DNA of 64,000 bases, from positions 119,018-183,017 of the forward strand of contig NZ_JBBAXC010000010.1 in the NCBI RefSeq assembly GCF_037120725.1. The letters run 5' to 3'. Below, piece by piece: positions 26,030 through 35,546 of this stretch. This DNA is from Bacillus spongiae (GTDB taxonomy: Bacteria; Bacillota; Bacilli; Bacillales; Bacillaceae_K). The position numbers and the translations under genes were made by a program. Every line of letters begins with the position of its first letter. The first letter of the stretch is position 1. The notes under the pieces were generated by a model that worked only from the letters and a program-made list of their open reading frames with translations, searched no databases and was not told the DNA's origin.

Positions 26030-26909
26030 AGAACGCTTAAAAAAACTGCAAAAGTATTCATTAGATAATGAAGCAAAACGGAAGATTATGCAAAAATTAT
26101 CTAGTCCACCCATGTCCAGTAAGAAAAAACTGCGATTATTACCCATTATTGCTATCATGTCCTTTTTCTCCATCATTTTGATCCTTGCCCTCCCTTTCCT
26201 ACCCGGTACGGATAAAAACGAACCTCACAATTATGCAGAACCTGGCCCGCTTGAGTTTATCGCACCAGCAGGTAAGTACTTTACAAAAAATTCTCGACAA
26301 ACTGTATTTGGATTGGAAGGGAAAGTTGCATTATTAATGAATGATTTTGTTGCAAAAGATAATAGAAGAGTGGCGAAGCTTTTTATTTACTTCTGGGGTG
26401 ACTCTGACTCTCTTGTTGACATGCCCTATGAGGTTAAGGCTATGAATACGTATGGGGAAGAATTGACCTTATCAACAGGAACACTCTCAAAACCTCTCAA
26501 TAATGAGGATGCTCAAACCTTAACAAAATTTCAAGCATTTCCTAATGAAGGGGAATGGAAGCTTTCATTTTATGTAAATGAGGAGCTATATGGGGAATTT
26601 ACCGTCGATGTCTTGCCTGCTTTCGCAAGTACAGCGAATTATACGCTACTCGATTCACCTTTAGAAATGAACATTGGGGAAGAAAGCGAAATTACTATTG
26701 AAAGTAGTACGAAAGAAAAAGAAGAAATCCTAGTGGAATTACTAAATGAAGACGGAAAGGTACTATCAGAAAATTATTTTATTCATTCACACGGTGGATA
26801 TAATAGCTCGATCACCTTCCATCATTATAATGGAGAGCTTCTTTTTCCATATGAGGGCACATGGACTTTACGAATTGATGGAGAAAAGACATCATCCTTT
26901 ACTAATTAG
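26007..26909 (+). CDS. Single-pass membrane protein, probable anti-sigma factor
   Basis: It overlaps the sigma gene by 23 bp, with a GGAGGG ribosome binding site inside it. Residues 1-45 are charged and cytoplasmic (KDTGDIEERLKKLQKYSLD), one membrane helix lies at about 47-68 (LLPIIAIMSFFSIILILALP), and a ~230-residue external part has Ig-like beta strands (EGEWKLSFYVNEELYGEFTV, YEGTWTLRIDGE). This layout plus position fits an anti-sigma factor that senses an envelope signal. No zinc anti-sigma motif (HxxxCxxC) is present. Confidence 0.7.
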   Translation: MKDTGDIEERLKKLQKYSLDNEAKRKIMQKLSSPPMSSKKKLRLLPIIAIMSFFSIILILALPFLPGTDKNEPHNYAEPGPLEFIAPAGKYFTKNSRQTVFGLEGKVALLMNDFVAKDNRRVAKLFIYFWGDSDSLVDMPYEVKAMNTYGEELTLSTGTLSKPLNNEDAQTLTKFQAFPNEGEWKLSFYVNEELYGEFTVDVLPAFASTANYTLLDSPLEMNIGEESEITIESSTKEKEEILVELLNEDGKVLSENYFIHSHGGYNSSITFHHYNGELLFPYEGTWTLRIDGEKTSSFTN

Positions 26910-26917
26910 AAGACTAA

Positions 26918-26947
26918 AAAATGGGTTCCAAAATTGGAACCCATTTT
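26918..26947 (+). terminator. Terminator of the sigma/anti-sigma operon
   Basis: Twelve-base stem AAAATGGGTTCC / GGAACCCATTTT with a 6-nt loop, then TGTTTT. Confidence 0.88.
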
Positions 26948-27026
26948 GTTTTAGTCAACTATTAAATAAAAATGTTGATAAATAATAAAGTCGGAAGGAA
27001 TCAAAAATCAAAGTCATTCGTTCTTT

Positions 27027-27344
27027 TCAATCTACTTTTTCACCGCTAATCAAGGCTGTGAAGTAACTTTCAAATAAAACATTAAAATCGTTTTCATAAT
27101 CAAATTCGGTATGCTCAATTGCTAATCTCTCTCCACTGTTAAAGTCAATGACTTCAAAGAAAACCATATTTACTCCGAACATTTCTATATGACCTAAACA
27201 CTTGTTTGGATTGTAGTGATGAACAATTACACATGAATAATCGTTTTTGCTTTCTTCTTTATATGTAAGTTTTTCTGTATCTATACCATACTTAGATAGA
27301 AAACTCTTCTTATCTGTCATCCATTTGAAGAAATCTTCTTTCAT
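27027..27344 (-). CDS. Hypothetical acidic protein, 105 aa
   Basis: ATG 27344 (MKEDFFKWMTDKKSFLSKYG) is chosen because AGGAGGAATAAT lies directly upstream; the longer frame to 27392 has no such site. The protein is acidic and aromatic-rich (FFEVIDFNSGERLAIEHTEF) with no membrane segment. Size and composition resemble small immunity proteins of polymorphic toxin systems, but no toxin gene is adjacent and I recognise no family. Confidence 0.6.
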   Translation of the reverse strand: MKEDFFKWMTDKKSFLSKYGIDTEKLTYKEESKNDYSCVIVHHYNPNKCLGHIEMFGVNMVFFEVIDFNSGERLAIEHTEFDYENDFNVLFESYFTALISGEKVD

Positions 27345-27866
27345 ATTATTCCTCCTATGCGTGTAGATATTTCTGTCGACCTTTAATGACACAGACTCCT
27401 TACTGCTGCATTACATTAGAAGAACCAGCACATTTTCTATACTACCGACTATCTATCTTGCGTTTCTCATTCTTAGAGTAAAGGGAATTTTTCAACGATA
27501 ACTTATAGGATCTAGTGACTCGAAAAGAACAATCTGACATGAGTAGCCTGTCTATCCACTCTTACCGTATTAGTTAGGCACAAAAAAGTATTTGAATACA
27601 GCAGTAACGCTGCTATCTAACCTCTTTACTATTCTCAATTGTAGAGTATTTGTGCTGGATCAGAGTTCCTAGAACGAATGTTTCATTTAAGAATATATTC
27701 ACAATTAGCTTTAACAGTGAAAAAGGTAAATAGATAGCATTCTTCATTTTGAAAAAGGTCAGCCTTTAACCCCTGATCTTTTTGATTTATTCATTATTTT
27801 TTTGTGGTGTTAAATTTGTAGAAAACGGGCAGAAACATAGATTTGAAGCAATGCCCAAGAAAATAT
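27345..27866. other. Intergenic region with a terminator-like hairpin
   Basis: About 520 bp. AAAGGTCAG and CTGATCTTT (27759-27786, one G-U pair) form a hairpin followed by TTTGAT on the plus strand. It does not follow any recognised plus-strand gene. GGGCA...TGCCC (27827-27856) may end the acetyltransferase mRNA. Confidence 0.35.
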
Positions 27867-28442
27867 TTATTTAGATGTAACCTTCATTCCTTCATCGCCG
27901 ATTTCTTTCCACTCATGACGTAAAACACTATATAACAGGGAATCACGCCAACCATCTTGTAATAATATAGTTTCCCTCATACGTCCTTCTCTCACCATTT
28001 CGACCTTTTCTAATACCTTTCTTGACCCAATATTTCTAGGGTCACAGGTAGCGAAAATCCGATGCAGTTTCCATTCAGTAAAACCTCTATTAATTAACTC
28101 TTTAGCAACCTCTGTAGCATACCCATTCCCCCAATAATCGGGATTTATAATGTACGATATTTCACCAACATGATTAGCGAAATCACGAATGGCTAACTGA
28201 CCTACTCCAATCATATTTTCACTCTCTTTTAACACAACGGCAAATGCAAATCGGGTTCTCGGAACAGCTTTTGAATCGATTAATACTTGCTCTACAAATG
28301 CTTTAGATTGCTCCTCCGAATTAGGTCCCCATGTCTGATACTTTGACACTCTTTCTTGTGATGCATATTGATGAACTGCCTTCCAATCCGTTTCTTTCAT
28401 TTCACGCAATTCAACACGATGCTTTCTCTCTATGTAGTTCAT
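27867..28442 (-). CDS. GNAT N-acetyltransferase (RimJ/RimL type)
   Basis: The start at ATG 28442 (MNYIERKHRVELREM) follows AAAGGA; the extra 20 codons upstream have no support. Residues 1-191 form a GNAT domain: strand RVELREMKETDW, VVLKESENMIGVGQLAIRD, then the acetyl-CoA loop INPDYWGNGYATEVAKELI (Q/RxxGxG/A type) and the C-terminal RIFATCDPRNIGSRKVLEKV. RimJ/RimL-like enzymes acetylate protein N-termini or small molecules; the substrate here is unknown. Confidence 0.83.
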   Translation of the reverse strand: MNYIERKHRVELREMKETDWKAVHQYASQERVSKYQTWGPNSEEQSKAFVEQVLIDSKAVPRTRFAFAVVLKESENMIGVGQLAIRDFANHVGEISYIINPDYWGNGYATEVAKELINRGFTEWKLHRIFATCDPRNIGSRKVLEKVEMVREGRMRETILLQDGWRDSLLYSVLRHEWKEIGDEGMKVTSK

Positions 28443-28637
28443 TAAACAAATCCTTTCTTTCCTATACAACAGTTTTTTTCGATAGATAGTGAATCGTTCC
28501 ATTTACCATCTTAGCTAATTGAGAATGGCCTCCATCAAAATGTAATAAATGGTAACAGATATTTGTTTAACATCCGTTTACTATAAACGACGCCAAAAAA
28601 TCTTTAAGCTCTGTATTAAATCCTCTTAAACTGATGG

Positions 28638-28964
28638 TTACATTTCAAAAAAATTGTCTCTTTCTACTTTGCACACTCTTAAAGCAAACGTTTTGTACCA
28701 CTCTTTTTTCCCTTTGTCTTGCGCAACCTGATGAGCAGAATGGGCTTTCCAATTTTTAATGGAGTCTTCACTTTCCCAATAAGAGACCGTAATACCGAAC
28801 TCCTGATCACGAGCACTTTCTATCCCTAAAAACCCCGGCTGCTGTGAGGCTAACTCCACCATTTTTTCAGCCATTCTCCCGTACCCTCCATCATCCTCTG
28901 TAAGCTGTGATGAAAAGATGACAGCGTAATATGGCGGAACAGGAGTTTTTGCATACACATCCAT
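28638..28964 (-). CDS. Antibiotic biosynthesis monooxygenase-like protein (YqjZ-like)
   Basis: A 108-residue ABM-fold protein. It starts with YYAVIFSSQLTEDDGGYGRM, then MVELASQQPGFLGIESARD, and GITVSYWESEDSIKNWKAHSAH, the dimeric ferredoxin-like pattern of YqjZ/HmoA relatives. The WxxxxxHxxA segment (WKAHSAHQVA) holds the usual His. Members degrade haem or oxidise quinol-like compounds, and this one has no further hint. Monocistronic. Confidence 0.8.
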   Translation of the reverse strand: MDVYAKTPVPPYYAVIFSSQLTEDDGGYGRMAEKMVELASQQPGFLGIESARDQEFGITVSYWESEDSIKNWKAHSAHQVAQDKGKKEWYKTFALRVCKVERDNFFEM

Positions 28965-29123
28965 TCAGCTCCCTCCTAACTACTATAAAGTTTTGAAAAC
29001 AAAATTGTCATGCATCCATTCAAAATGGATGTATCCCATTCAGTTTACCAACATGCAGTAAAATCGTTCAGTGAAATTCGTACTAAATTTCTAAATTTAG
29101 CATTATTTATTTTCGTTATTCTT

Positions 29124-29477
29124 CTACCCTTCAGTCGTACAAGCTAATAGCCTATTCCCTTCAGGGTCATAAAAGTGAAAGCCTTTCATTGAAGAACCAA
29201 AATTCTCAATTTCATCCACCTTTACGCCTTTTGCTTTAAATTGTTGATGCGTTTTTTCCACATCCGTCGTCTCAAAGAAGAATACAGAGTATGGCAATGG
29301 CGTAATGGTCGGAACATGCGCTTGTAAAAGAATTAAATTTGGACCATTTAGCACAAACTCCAGTACTCCTTCCCCTTGGTGACCAACCTCAAAATTGAGA
29401 ACATCTTTATACCACTCTTTCGTTTCTTCAAAATTAACTAGATGAATAAAACATCTATTAATCTCACTTTTCAACAT
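29124..29477 (-). CDS. VOC family (glyoxalase/bleomycin resistance) protein
   Basis: A 117-residue vicinal oxygen chelate protein with two beta-alpha-beta-beta-beta halves: RCFIHLVNFEETKEWYKDVL and VFFFETTDVEKTHQQFKAKG, ending GFHFYDPEGNRLLACTTEG. The metal ligands of the glyoxalase type appear partly present (His near residue 12, Glu near the end replaced), so an enzymatic role is uncertain. Single gene. Confidence 0.82.
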   Translation of the reverse strand: MLKSEINRCFIHLVNFEETKEWYKDVLNFEVGHQGEGVLEFVLNGPNLILLQAHVPTITPLPYSVFFFETTDVEKTHQQFKAKGVKVDEIENFGSSMKGFHFYDPEGNRLLACTTEG

Positions 29478-29536
29478 GGTAAATTCTCCTTTTATCTTTG
29501 AATTTGCTGACCATAGTCGAATTGCTACTCTAGTTT

Positions 29537-30007
29537 TTATGACTCTATCGGCATCAACAGTTCTACTTTTATTTCTTCTTCTGAATCATTTATATAGAAA
29601 AGCTCCATTTGAAAGGCCTCTCTTGTTTTTAAACGGTAACCCTTTTCTTCCATCCAATTAAATAAATGAGTATATCCTTCTTCAATAGAGCGATTCGTGC
29701 ATTCTATTGCCGCATATTTCGTAGTGGGGATAATAAATCCTGTCATACCTTCTGGAATTGAATTTAAATCCGTCACTTCAAGACTGGCAAAATATGTAGC
29801 AATAATTCCATTCGAAAGATAAGGAGAAACTAACACCTGTTTATTCAAGGCGTTTTTAACTTCTTTTTTTCTTTGCCAAAACTGTTTTTGTAATCGAATT
29901 GCTTCCTCAGGAAAAGCTGAAGGAAATGGTGCAGAGCTACTAATCCCTACTAAAGTATATTCCTTGCTTATAATTTTACACTTAGGAGTCATTAATTTTT
30001 CACTCAT
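29537..30007 (-). CDS. GyrI-like / effector-binding domain protein
   Basis: A ~156-residue protein like the AraC-type effector-binding (GyrI-like) domain, without a DNA-binding part. It begins MSEKLMTPKCKIISKEYTLVGIS and has VTDLNSIPEGMTGFIIPTTK, YAAIEC and HLFNWMEEKGYRL, ending in strand EIKVELLMPI. Start chosen at ATG 30007 after AAAGGGG; spacing is a little long. Such proteins bind small hydrophobic ligands; role here unknown. Confidence 0.75.
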   Translation of the reverse strand: MSEKLMTPKCKIISKEYTLVGISSSAPFPSAFPEEAIRLQKQFWQRKKEVKNALNKQVLVSPYLSNGIIATYFASLEVTDLNSIPEGMTGFIIPTTKYAAIECTNRSIEEGYTHLFNWMEEKGYRLKTREAFQMELFYINDSEEEIKVELLMPIES

Positions 30008-30099
30008 ATCATCTCTATCCCCTTTCACATTAATAAAGTTTAAATTCGATATTTTTATGAAACTACCTGCATAGATAAGGAAATGTATTCAAAAATGAT

Positions 30100-30124
30100 A
30101 AAAAAAATGACCTTCTTTAAGGTC
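30100..30124 (-). terminator. Orphan intrinsic terminator
   Basis: GACCTT / AAGGTC with a 4-nt loop, followed on the minus strand by ATTTTTTTT. No gene lies within 380 bp upstream on that strand, so what it ends is unclear. Confidence 0.55.
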
Positions 30125-30511
30125 GACAAACTCCACTACATATAGTTCAGTACTAGCAGTACCGCTTTGCTACTGCTTAAGCAGGACCTGCACAAACGTC
30201 TCTGTATGAAAAAACACTTGACTAAATTCAAGCAAGCTATTCATTTTTCAATTGCAGGCTCATTCTAGCATTAGAGGTTCACTTTGCTTGAAGAAATCCG
30301 GATAAGATACTATCCTCTATAATTCTTATCCACATACCAGTAAGACGTTATAATAAATCAGATAACTTCTATAATTGGTTGAAATATACTTTCTCAGACG
30401 CAACATAATCTAGAAATGCTTTTTCTTCTACAATGACAGATTAATAGTATTTTATTTGAATTGTTTATAGATAAGGCTGTTTTTCTAAAAAGATTGTTGC
30501 TAATAAGTATA
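30125..30511. other. Intergenic region between two terminators
   Basis: Contains an inverted repeat AGCAGTA...TACTGCT (about 30154-30178) but no coding frame with a ribosome binding site. A small untranslated RNA on the minus strand ending at 30100 would fit the orphan terminator. Confidence 0.3.
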
Positions 30512-30553
30512 AAATCGGCGTATCCTATGTTTAATTTTGGAATACGCCGATTT
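30512..30553 (-). terminator. Terminator of the acetyltransferase gene 30606-31145
   Basis: Twelve-base stem AAATCGGCGTAT / ATACGCCGATTT with an 18-nt loop, ending in TTTTATACTT on the minus strand. Confidence 0.75.
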
Positions 30554-30605
30554 CAATTATATTATTGGTTATTTTGCTGAGGTTCTTTTTCAATCAATGC
30601 CACGT

Positions 30606-31145
30606 TCAATTAAAGAAATCCTGCTTAAGAATGCTCATTCTTAATCGGTCAATAAATTTACCTTCTCTTAATCGATCTTGTCTTAAAATGCCTTCTTCTA
30701 CATACCCCATACGAATATAAGATTTGATTGCTTTTTCATTATCTACTTCGACTCTTAACCAAATCTTGTTTAGTTCTAATTCGGTAAATCCCCATATAAG
30801 CATTTCTTTCATTGCAGCAAGTCCAAAGCCTTTACCCCAATATGTTTTATCACCGATTGCAATTCCTAATTCAGCGTGTCTATTCAGCCTATCTATGTTC
30901 TTTAAATCAACCCAACCTATATGTTTTCCTTCTTCTGTCAAAATGGCTTTTTGTTCATATCCATTTGTTTTATTCATGCACATTTCAATCCAACTTTTGG
31001 TTTCTTCCCTGCTAAACGGCGGATACTTCTCTGGCATATTCAAGTGCTTGGTTACTTCTTTATCTAAACACCATTGGTAACGGTCTTCCACGTCTTCAAG
31101 GATTAATTCCCTTAGTTTAACTTTCTGTAATTCTGTTGTTTTCAT
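30606..31145 (-). CDS. GNAT N-acetyltransferase
   Basis: ATG 31145 (MKTTELQKVKLRELI) follows AAGGAGGGGTAGAGAG; the longer frame to 31187 is not supported. The 179-residue GNAT domain shows VKLRELILEDVEDRYQW, KHIGWVDLKNIDRLNRHAEL, the acetyl-CoA loop DKTYWGKGFGLAAMKEML and VEVDNEKAIKSYIRMGYVEE. Of the RimJ/RimL-type group, substrate unknown. Monocistronic. Confidence 0.83.
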   Translation of the reverse strand: MKTTELQKVKLRELILEDVEDRYQWCLDKEVTKHLNMPEKYPPFSREETKSWIEMCMNKTNGYEQKAILTEEGKHIGWVDLKNIDRLNRHAELGIAIGDKTYWGKGFGLAAMKEMLIWGFTELELNKIWLRVEVDNEKAIKSYIRMGYVEEGILRQDRLREGKFIDRLRMSILKQDFFN

Positions 31146-31313
31146 CTCTCTACCCCTCCTTATAAATTCCACCACGACGGCTAGCATCTAGGAGCGAGCA
31201 ACCCTGTCCCTTTAACGTTCACAAAGAAAAGTAGTAATATGAGAATTATATACAGGGACATTCATAACCCCATAACTTCCTAAATAAAACCCAGTAGATC
31301 AAAATACACCGTT

Positions 31314-31814
31314 TTATCCCCTGTATTTGATCGTTAGTCCCTTTAAGAAGTTCCTTGCGTAACGATCGCCACATACCTTGTAATTCTTGTGACCTTCTTT
31401 CCGGAAGAGAGCACCTAACTCCCCTTTTGTTATGAATACTCCCGCGTTTTCCAATATCTCAATTATGTCCTCACTTGTTAAAGAAAGAGCCACTTTCACT
31501 TTCTTTAGCAGAAGATTATTTACATGTTCATAGGTTAAGGCAGGTCGCTCAGGTTGCCCCGGTTTTCGTTCCTGCTTTCCTCTTTTAAACGTGATAAATC
31601 CATTTAAAAAAGACTCGAACATTTCATCATCACATGGTATATGATCTTCAAGTTCTCCTAGTATATCGGTATCCTCAGATTTTGTTAGCACCTTCAACAC
31701 TTCTTCTTTTGAGAGATTAATGCCGCCAAGCTTGAAAATCTCTACCATATCTGTATTCTTTATATCAAGAGCGTAGCGTAGTCGAATTAAAATATCGTTA
31801 TTATCTATATTCAT
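31314..31814 (-). CDS. DUF1456 (YehS) family protein
   Basis: A 166-residue protein made of two similar ~70-residue halves: ILIRLRYALDIKNTDMVEIF with LSKEEVLKVL, then LLLKKVKVALSLTSEDIIEI with ITKGELGALF. It ends with the conserved RNFLKGLTIKYR. This matches DUF1456 (E. coli YehS), whose function is unknown. Ribosome binding site AAGGAGG. Single gene. Confidence 0.85.
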   Translation of the reverse strand: MNIDNNDILIRLRYALDIKNTDMVEIFKLGGINLSKEEVLKVLTKSEDTDILGELEDHIPCDDEMFESFLNGFITFKRGKQERKPGQPERPALTYEHVNNLLLKKVKVALSLTSEDIIEILENAGVFITKGELGALFRKEGHKNYKVCGDRYARNFLKGLTIKYRG

Positions 31815-32102
31815 CTATAGACCTCCTTAAATTTCGCCTGTGTCTATCCTTAGTATTTGCTCATCTCATGTAAGTATGACACTGAAATAATAGCTTACCA
31901 TTTTAAGGTCATGTTTTATAGTATGTTTTCATTCTCCTTCAGAAAAAAATTATTTTGAAGTGTCTATTCATACTACCTATTACATTAAATTACCTTCAAA
32001 TGATTCTACTAAATATGATTAGCTTTCGATCCCTTGACTAATTCGTAACGGTATAACCCTAAACTCTAACTGTTAATCTAATTGTCATTAGGTAAAAAAA
32101 TA
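31815..32102. other. Intergenic region, nothing recognised
   Basis: About 290 bp before the terminator of the next minus-strand gene; no open frame or strong hairpin. Confidence 0.35.
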
Positions 32103-32130
32103 AGGAACCTCCGTTTTTTTGGAGGTTCCT
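32103..32130 (-). terminator. Terminator of the membrane protein gene 32165-32569
   Basis: AGGAACCTCC / GGAGGTTCCT perfect 10-bp stem, followed on the minus strand by TATTTTTTT. Confidence 0.87.
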
Positions 32131-32164
32131 AGTTAGATAAAAGCCATCTTTTGTTGATCAGCAT

Positions 32165-32569
32165 TTATTTTTTGACACTGTCTAATAAAATATACCCTAG
32201 TATAATTCCAGTTGTGGTTGTTAGACTCGTATCCCCTATAAGCAGCACTTCTTTTGTAAATAACATATCTATACCGGTAGAAAGAGACATCAAGGGTATC
32301 ACGGTTATATAAAGTAACGGAATTCCAATTGCAACAACCTTAACCCAATCGAACGTCCATTGCTTATTTTCTTTTATCTCAATAATTAATTTAGGTACCC
32401 GTACCAACATTCCAAAAAAAATAGGAAATATCGTTGTAAATGTTAAATAAGGAAATAAATTAAACGTTGCAGAGGATTCTTCTTTTAAAACCACTTGATA
32501 TTCCATTCCTAAGTAATAAATAAAGCCAATAATAACTGTGGAAAAGAAATAATATACAAACCTTTCCAT
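32165..32569 (-). CDS. Hypothetical membrane protein, four TM helices
   Basis: ATG 32569 (MERFVYYFFSTVIIGFIYYL) follows AAGGGGAG; the upstream basic extension of the frame is unlikely. The 134-residue product has four hydrophobic segments (about 6-24, 40-58, 76-96, 110-130), with charged loops (KLIIEIKENKQWTFDW). No family recognised; an integral membrane protein of unknown function. Confidence 0.65.
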   Translation of the reverse strand: MERFVYYFFSTVIIGFIYYLGMEYQVVLKEESSATFNLFPYLTFTTIFPIFFGMLVRVPKLIIEIKENKQWTFDWVKVVAIGIPLLYITVIPLMSLSTGIDMLFTKEVLLIGDTSLTTTTGIILGYILLDSVKK

Positions 32570-32834
32570 TAAAAATACTCCCCTTCCCCTTCGCTTTACA
32601 AACAAAGGTTTAAAAAAATCTCTTTATTTTGTTTAAATAAGCTATTAAATGCAACCCATTTTTCATTCTTTCATATTATCGTAGATTATACAGGAAAATA
32701 TCTAACCTTTTCACTCTATGTTGATTTAAAAAAAGTATGCATTAAAAAATCTCAAAACCTCATCAATAGAAATCCTTTTTAAATGCATGGCCTTTAAACC
32801 ATTCTGAATGTAAAATGGAGCACTTTTTTGAGTA

Positions 32835-32898
32835 TGTAAGACATCTAACATTTTTTTTAAACAATTCTTAGTATACTCCTAAGTGTAAGTTACTTACA
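32835..32898 (+). promoter_or_regulatory. Crp/Fnr-type activator site and promoter of the OsmC-like gene
   Basis: TGTAAG-acat-CTAACA (32835-32850) is followed after exactly 21 nt by TATACT (32872-32877), placing the site centre at about -41.5. No -35 hexamer is present. A second, tighter palindrome TGTAAG-tta-CTTACA lies at 32884-32898, at the expected start of transcription. The same site/-10 layout recurs at 33465 and 35547. Confidence 0.75.
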
Positions 32899-32922
32899 AA
32901 CAATTTCAAGGAGGAACAAATC

Positions 32923-33363
32923 ATGGCATTAGTAAAATTCAATATTGATTCAACATCACAAAAGGTGACAACAGAAGTAAAGGCTGGAGCCCATACGTTT
33001 TTTGTAGATGAACCCAAAAACTTAGGTGGAAACGATAAGGGTGCTAATCCTTTAAATACATTACTTGGTTCACTTGCAGGTTGTGAAAATTACATTGCAA
33101 ACATCGTGGCAAAGGAAATGAAGTTTAACCTAAACGGAATTAACTTCAAAATTGAAGGAGCTCTAGACCCGAGAGGATTAATGGGAGATGCATCAGTAAA
33201 ACAATACTTCGAAACGATTATTATCGAAGCAGAAGTTGATACAGACGAGTCTGAGGAAAGAATTCAAGAGCTTAAAGAAAAGACAGATTCAAGATGCCCG
33301 GTATTTAACATCTTAAAAGATACAAACTTCATTAATATTCAATCAACATGGAGAAAGAAATAA
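32923..33363 (+). CDS. OsmC/YhfA-type peroxiredoxin-like protein
   Basis: A 146-residue OsmC family protein that probably reduces organic peroxides with two Cys: C54 in LLGSLAGCENYIANIVAKEM and C125 in SRCPVFNILKDT. The GGNDKGANPLNTLLGSLAGC block matches the OsmC signature. Ribosome binding site CAAGGAGGAAC. Preceded by an activator-type site shared with the thioredoxin reductase and glutaredoxin-crp promoters, so I infer it belongs to a redox regulon. Ends in its own terminator. Confidence 0.87.
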   Translation: MALVKFNIDSTSQKVTTEVKAGAHTFFVDEPKNLGGNDKGANPLNTLLGSLAGCENYIANIVAKEMKFNLNGINFKIEGALDPRGLMGDASVKQYFETIIIEAEVDTDESEERIQELKEKTDSRCPVFNILKDTNFINIQSTWRKK

Positions 33364-33389
33364 CGATTTGGAGAAAGAATAGAAACAAG

Positions 33390-33415
33390 AACCCCTTATG
33401 AAGAGAGGGGTTTTT
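33390..33415 (+). terminator. Terminator of the OsmC-like gene
   Basis: AACCCCT / AGGGGTT stem followed by TTTTATTAT. Confidence 0.8.
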
Positions 33416-33464
33416 ATTATATACAAGTTATTTACTAACGAAATCATGTTACGGTGTCGGTATA

Positions 33465-33507
33465 TGTAAGCTACCTAACAGTTTTATTAGATTGTGAAGG
33501 TTATACT
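33465..33507 (+). promoter_or_regulatory. Crp/Fnr-type activator site and promoter of the TrxB-like gene
   Basis: TGTAAG-ctac-CTAACA (33465-33480), then 21 nt, then TATACT (33502-33507). Site centre at about -41.5. Spacing is identical to the OsmC promoter. Confidence 0.78.
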
Positions 33508-33575
33508 AATTTTGAAAACGGTAATAGGAATGAAAGCCTATTGTAAAGCCGTGATGCCTACTAGTTGTTATGTAG

Positions 33576-34541
<966 letters not shown>

Positions 34542-34555
34542 AGATGACATCTTGG

Positions 34556-34587
34556 GCATTTCTTCTTATTGAAGAAGTGCTTTTTTT
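34556..34587 (+). terminator. Terminator of the TrxB-like gene
   Basis: GCATTTCTTC / GAAGAAGTGC stem (one G-U), 5-nt loop, followed by seven T. The 21-bp repeat array begins at its T tract. Confidence 0.82.
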
Positions 34588-34795
34588 ACTTGCGAAACCT
34601 GACCATTTACTTGCAGAATTTCTCCTTTTACTTGCAAAACTAACCCATTTACTTGTAGAATTTCTCCTTTTACTTGCAAAACTAACCCATTTACTTGCAG
34701 AATTTCTCCTTTTACTTGCAAAACTAACCCATTTACTTGTAGAATTTCTCCTTTTACTTGCAAAACTAACCCATTTACTTGCAGAATTTCATTAA
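34586..34795. repeat. Ten tandem 21-bp repeats (alternating two types)
   Basis: Exactly ten 21-bp units starting TTACTTGCARAAYT. Types A (TTACTTGCAAAACTAACCC + AT) and B (TTACTTGCAGAATTTCTCC + TT) alternate, giving a 42-bp higher-order period; some B units have TTACTTGT. It lies between convergent genes. The frame is open on both strands (83 and 65 codons, LLLAKLTHLL- and LQVNGLVLQVKG-type) because the period is a multiple of 3, but there is no start signal, so I do not call a gene. Confidence 0.92.
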
Positions 34796-34808
34796 CTCCT
34801 TCACTCGT

Positions 34809-35270
34809 TTAAGAAGGGAAGTATTCCATCGGTTCCGTACAATGAACATAATCATTTTTCTTATAATAATTTATCGCTTCATCACTCGGCCAAACAATAA
34901 CAAACTCAAAATTATTCTCTTTAATCCATTTATTGATTAAACTTAATACTTTGCTCCCAACTCCCCCATTTCTATATTCTGGAATAGTATATACATTTGT
35001 CATATATGCAAATGGATGAGTAACTTTACCAGGTCTTGGTACCTTTTGTATCAATTCTATGTAAATATGTGAAACAATTTTATTCTCAACCTCTGCAACC
35101 CAAATAAACCACTGCTTGCTATTTAATGCACTCTCTAAAAAAGTTTGACATTCAATTTCAAACTCTTCGTAAGATTCGCCTTTTTTACTCTCGTCAAATT
35201 CAATGGTATTATCCCACCTCATTTTAATTAACTGTTTAATATCTTTTGCTTCAGCAAGTCTGAATTTCAC
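34809..35270 (-). CDS. GNAT N-acetyltransferase
   Basis: A 153-residue GNAT protein: KFRLAEAKDIKQLIKMRWD, FIWVAEVENKIVSHIYIEL, then AYMTNVYTIPEYRNGGVGSK (strand 4 and the acetyl-CoA loop R-N-G-G-V-G-S) and FVIVWPSDEAINYYKKNDYV. It is typical of small-molecule or antibiotic acetyltransferase-like proteins; the substrate is unknown. Its stop lies 13 bp from the end of the repeat array. Confidence 0.82.
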   Translation of the reverse strand: MKFRLAEAKDIKQLIKMRWDNTIEFDESKKGESYEEFEIECQTFLESALNSKQWFIWVAEVENKIVSHIYIELIQKVPRPGKVTHPFAYMTNVYTIPEYRNGGVGSKVLSLINKWIKENNFEFVIVWPSDEAINYYKKNDYVHCTEPMEYFPS

Positions 35271-35368
35271 GTAATCACCTCTTTAATCATTCATGCTCCG
35301 CAAAAAATGCCACGAAAATGAACATGTTTTTTTATATATAATACCTTAATAGGATAATTTGTCCATAT

Positions 35369-35524
35369 CTATTTTAACAGCCTCAACCTTGTTCTTTTCT
35401 CATATATTGTTGCTATTTCTTCACTTTCCGTCAGAACATTTAAAAGTGGCCCAATAAGCACGGGCTAATCGTTTAACTGTTTTAACTCATAACCTGCACT
35501 GTCTAATTCTGCAACTAACGTTTT
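35369..35524 (-). pseudogene. Fragment of a small gene with in-frame stop
   Basis: A 51-codon frame reads LVAELDSAGYELKQLND, then TAG (35465-35467), then PVLIGPLLNVLTESEEIA and IYEKRTRLRLLK to a TAG. It is protein-like on both sides of the stop, has GGGGGAGG upstream but no start codon. Probably a decayed small gene; no family recognised. Confidence 0.3.
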
Positions 35525-35546
35525 CTATCCTCCCCCATATTTTTGA

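Noticed and set aside
30125..30511. CRISPR-like or repeat array around AGCAGTA
   Set aside because: Only one inverted repeat; no regular spacing or repeated unit.
34544..34795. An 83-residue Leu-rich protein across the 21-bp repeats
   Set aside because: The frame exists only because the repeat period is a multiple of three; there is no ribosome binding site and both strands are equally open.
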